From contig NZ_QLMG01000024.1 of assembly GCF_003259905.1 (NCBI RefSeq), positions 1-64,000 of the forward strand: a stretch of 64,000 nucleotides of DNA, written 5' to 3'. This DNA is from Salipiger aestuarii. Lineage in GTDB: Bacteria > Pseudomonadota > Alphaproteobacteria > Rhodobacterales > Rhodobacteraceae. The notes beneath the pieces were generated by a model that was given only the letters and a program-made list of their open reading frames with translations, did not search any database and had not been told where the DNA came from. A program made the translations under genes and the position numbers. Numbering within the stretch: the stretch's first letter is position 1; every line of letters begins with the position of its first letter. Positions 62,899-64,000 of the stretch are shown in pieces.

Positions 62899-63989
62899 GG
62901 CGCTGGATATATGTGGCGGTGGCCGCCGCGGTGATCGGCGGCAGCGCGTTCTACTGGCTGGGCGCCTACAACATCGCCGCCAGCAAGCATCATTTGCCCG
63001 GCGTCGGGCCGGTGCTGCACCAGTACATGCGCAATGTCGTGACCACGCGCGGCTGGGGCGTGTCTATGCCCGATCACGTCGATCTGGACGATCCGGGCCT
63101 GATCCGCCTTGGCGCAGGGCACTTCGCCACCGGCTGCCTGACCTGCCATGGCGGCCCCGGCATCCCGCGCAACCCCGTGGTGCTAGGCATGCAGCCCGAA
63201 CCGCCCATGCTGACGGGCGATTACCGGGCCTCCGAATACTGGTGGATCGCCCGCCACGGGTTCAAATACACCGGCATGCCCGCCTGGCCTGGCGAAGGGC
63301 GCGACGATGAACCCTGGGCGCTGGCCGCGTTCCTGTCACACTACGACCAGTTCGACCGCGCCGCGTTCGAAGAGGCGGCGTTTGGCCGCACCGCAGGATA
63401 CGAGTCCGCCGCCGTGCGGTTCGCAGGTCAGCCCGGTGCGATCCCGTCCGGCCTGGGCTGCGCGCGCTGCCATGGCGAAGACGGGCTGGGCCGCGACGGC
63501 ACCGCACCCAAGCTGGCGGGCCAGTCCGAGGCATGGCTGACGCGGGCGCTGACCGCCTACGCCGACGGCCACCGCGAAAGCGGCTTCATGGAACCGCTCG
63601 CCGCCCCGCTGGGCAACGAGACCATCGCCGGGGTCGCCGCGCACTACGCGGAAATGGGAGGCGACTGGCAGGGCCGCGCGCTGCCGATGGGAGATGCGGC
63701 GCGCGGTCGAACGCTGGCGCGGCAGGGCAGCGAGCACGGCGACATCGCCAGCTGCACCGCCTGCCACGGGGCGGACCGGCGCAACGACACGCCGCGGATC
63801 GCTGGACAGGATGGCTATTGGATCGTCAACTGGCTGCATATGTACCGCGATGGCCCCATCCCCGATACCCCCCGTGCCCATCTGATGGCGGCTGCGGCGA
63901 AAGCGCTTGACGACGAAGATATTCTCGACCTTGCCGCCTGGTATGCGCAGGCGCCGGATCCGCGCGAAATTTCACCGCCTGCCCGTTAA
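62895..63989 (+). CDS. Triheme c-type cytochrome
   Basis: The 364-residue protein has an N-terminal membrane anchor or signal (WIYVAVAAAVIGGSAFYWL) and three heme sites: CLTCH, CARCH and CTACH. The first domain resembles the HHLPGVGPVLHQYMR type of large cytochrome c, and the second and third form a cytochrome c4-like pair (CARCHGEDGLGRDGTAPKLA, CTACHGADRRNDTPRIAGQD). It is the last gene of the oxidase operon, overlapping its neighbour by four bases, and may donate electrons to the oxidase. Its stop lies 11 bases before the window end. Confidence 0.9.
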   Translation: MRRWIYVAVAAAVIGGSAFYWLGAYNIAASKHHLPGVGPVLHQYMRNVVTTRGWGVSMPDHVDLDDPGLIRLGAGHFATGCLTCHGGPGIPRNPVVLGMQPEPPMLTGDYRASEYWWIARHGFKYTGMPAWPGEGRDDEPWALAAFLSHYDQFDRAAFEEAAFGRTAGYESAAVRFAGQPGAIPSGLGCARCHGEDGLGRDGTAPKLAGQSEAWLTRALTAYADGHRESGFMEPLAAPLGNETIAGVAAHYAEMGGDWQGRALPMGDAARGRTLARQGSEHGDIASCTACHGADRRNDTPRIAGQDGYWIVNWLHMYRDGPIPDTPRAHLMAAAAKALDDEDILDLAAWYAQAPDPREISPPAR

Positions 63990-64000
63990 AACGGCAATGA

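Overview
The window is GC-rich alphaproteobacterial DNA, most probably from the Rhodobacterales (Rhodobacteraceae/Roseobacter group). The basis is family resemblance rather than a database match: the codon bias, a fused RelA/SpoT gene next to rpoZ and folK, a monomeric NADP isocitrate dehydrogenase, a run of three peptide deformylase genes, BCCT and DUF454/DUF3429/DUF2062 proteins, and glutathione-linked formaldehyde oxidation genes. I saw no tRNA, rRNA or CRISPR array.

Layout. 1-5.05 kb is an insertion-sequence graveyard: pieces of at least three IS5-family elements, a broken lambda-type portal gene and other prophage-like scraps, around one intact Nudix gene. 5.05-11.1 kb is core: pdxJ-acpS, a PduO-type adenosyltransferase, a small twin-helix membrane protein, an SDR enzyme, an SH3 protein and parC. 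11.1-15.8 kb holds a DUF898 remnant, etfBA, a BCCT transporter and an FMN reductase. 15.8-20.5 kb has two capsule-export genes (KpsE- and KpsT-like, no KpsM), an ArsR/ArsP pair with a visible operator, and a uracil-DNA-glycosylase-like gene coupled to an SseB gene. 21.3-33.4 kb is housekeeping: panC/panB, an orphan peptide-binding protein, EamA, DUF2062, rsh-rpoZ-folK, NYN, YqaA, ispH, DUF3429, rnhA and TRIC. 33.4-42.5 kb has a MalY-type lyase, three tandem deformylases (the third catalytically degenerate), a lytic transglycosylase, icd, a thioesterase and a DUF454 protein.

42.5-54.4 kb is a mixture of intact and decaying genes: an FdhF/YdeP-type molybdoenzyme, the flhA-fghA formaldehyde pair followed by a ruined cytochrome c gene, a transposase scrap, gamma-glutamyltransferase, and an RND efflux operon that is entirely pseudogenes. 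54.6-58.1 kb is a light-sensing unit: a heme oxygenase-like gene next to a bacteriophytochrome hybrid kinase, then a small helical protein with an H-box-like motif. 58.2 kb to the end is a tightly overlapping terminal-oxidase operon: subunit II with a fused cytochrome c, a subunit I-III fusion, a small membrane protein, a CtaG-like assembly factor and a triheme cytochrome c.

The most interesting signals are the oxidase operon (Gln in place of the K-channel Lys, and a 24-bp repeat at the CtaG start), the bacteriophytochrome locus with its small partner, the dead third deformylase, a dispersed hairpin-forming intergenic repeat present twice, and a terminator-like hairpin inside the first codons of yqaA. 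None of these could be checked by search here.
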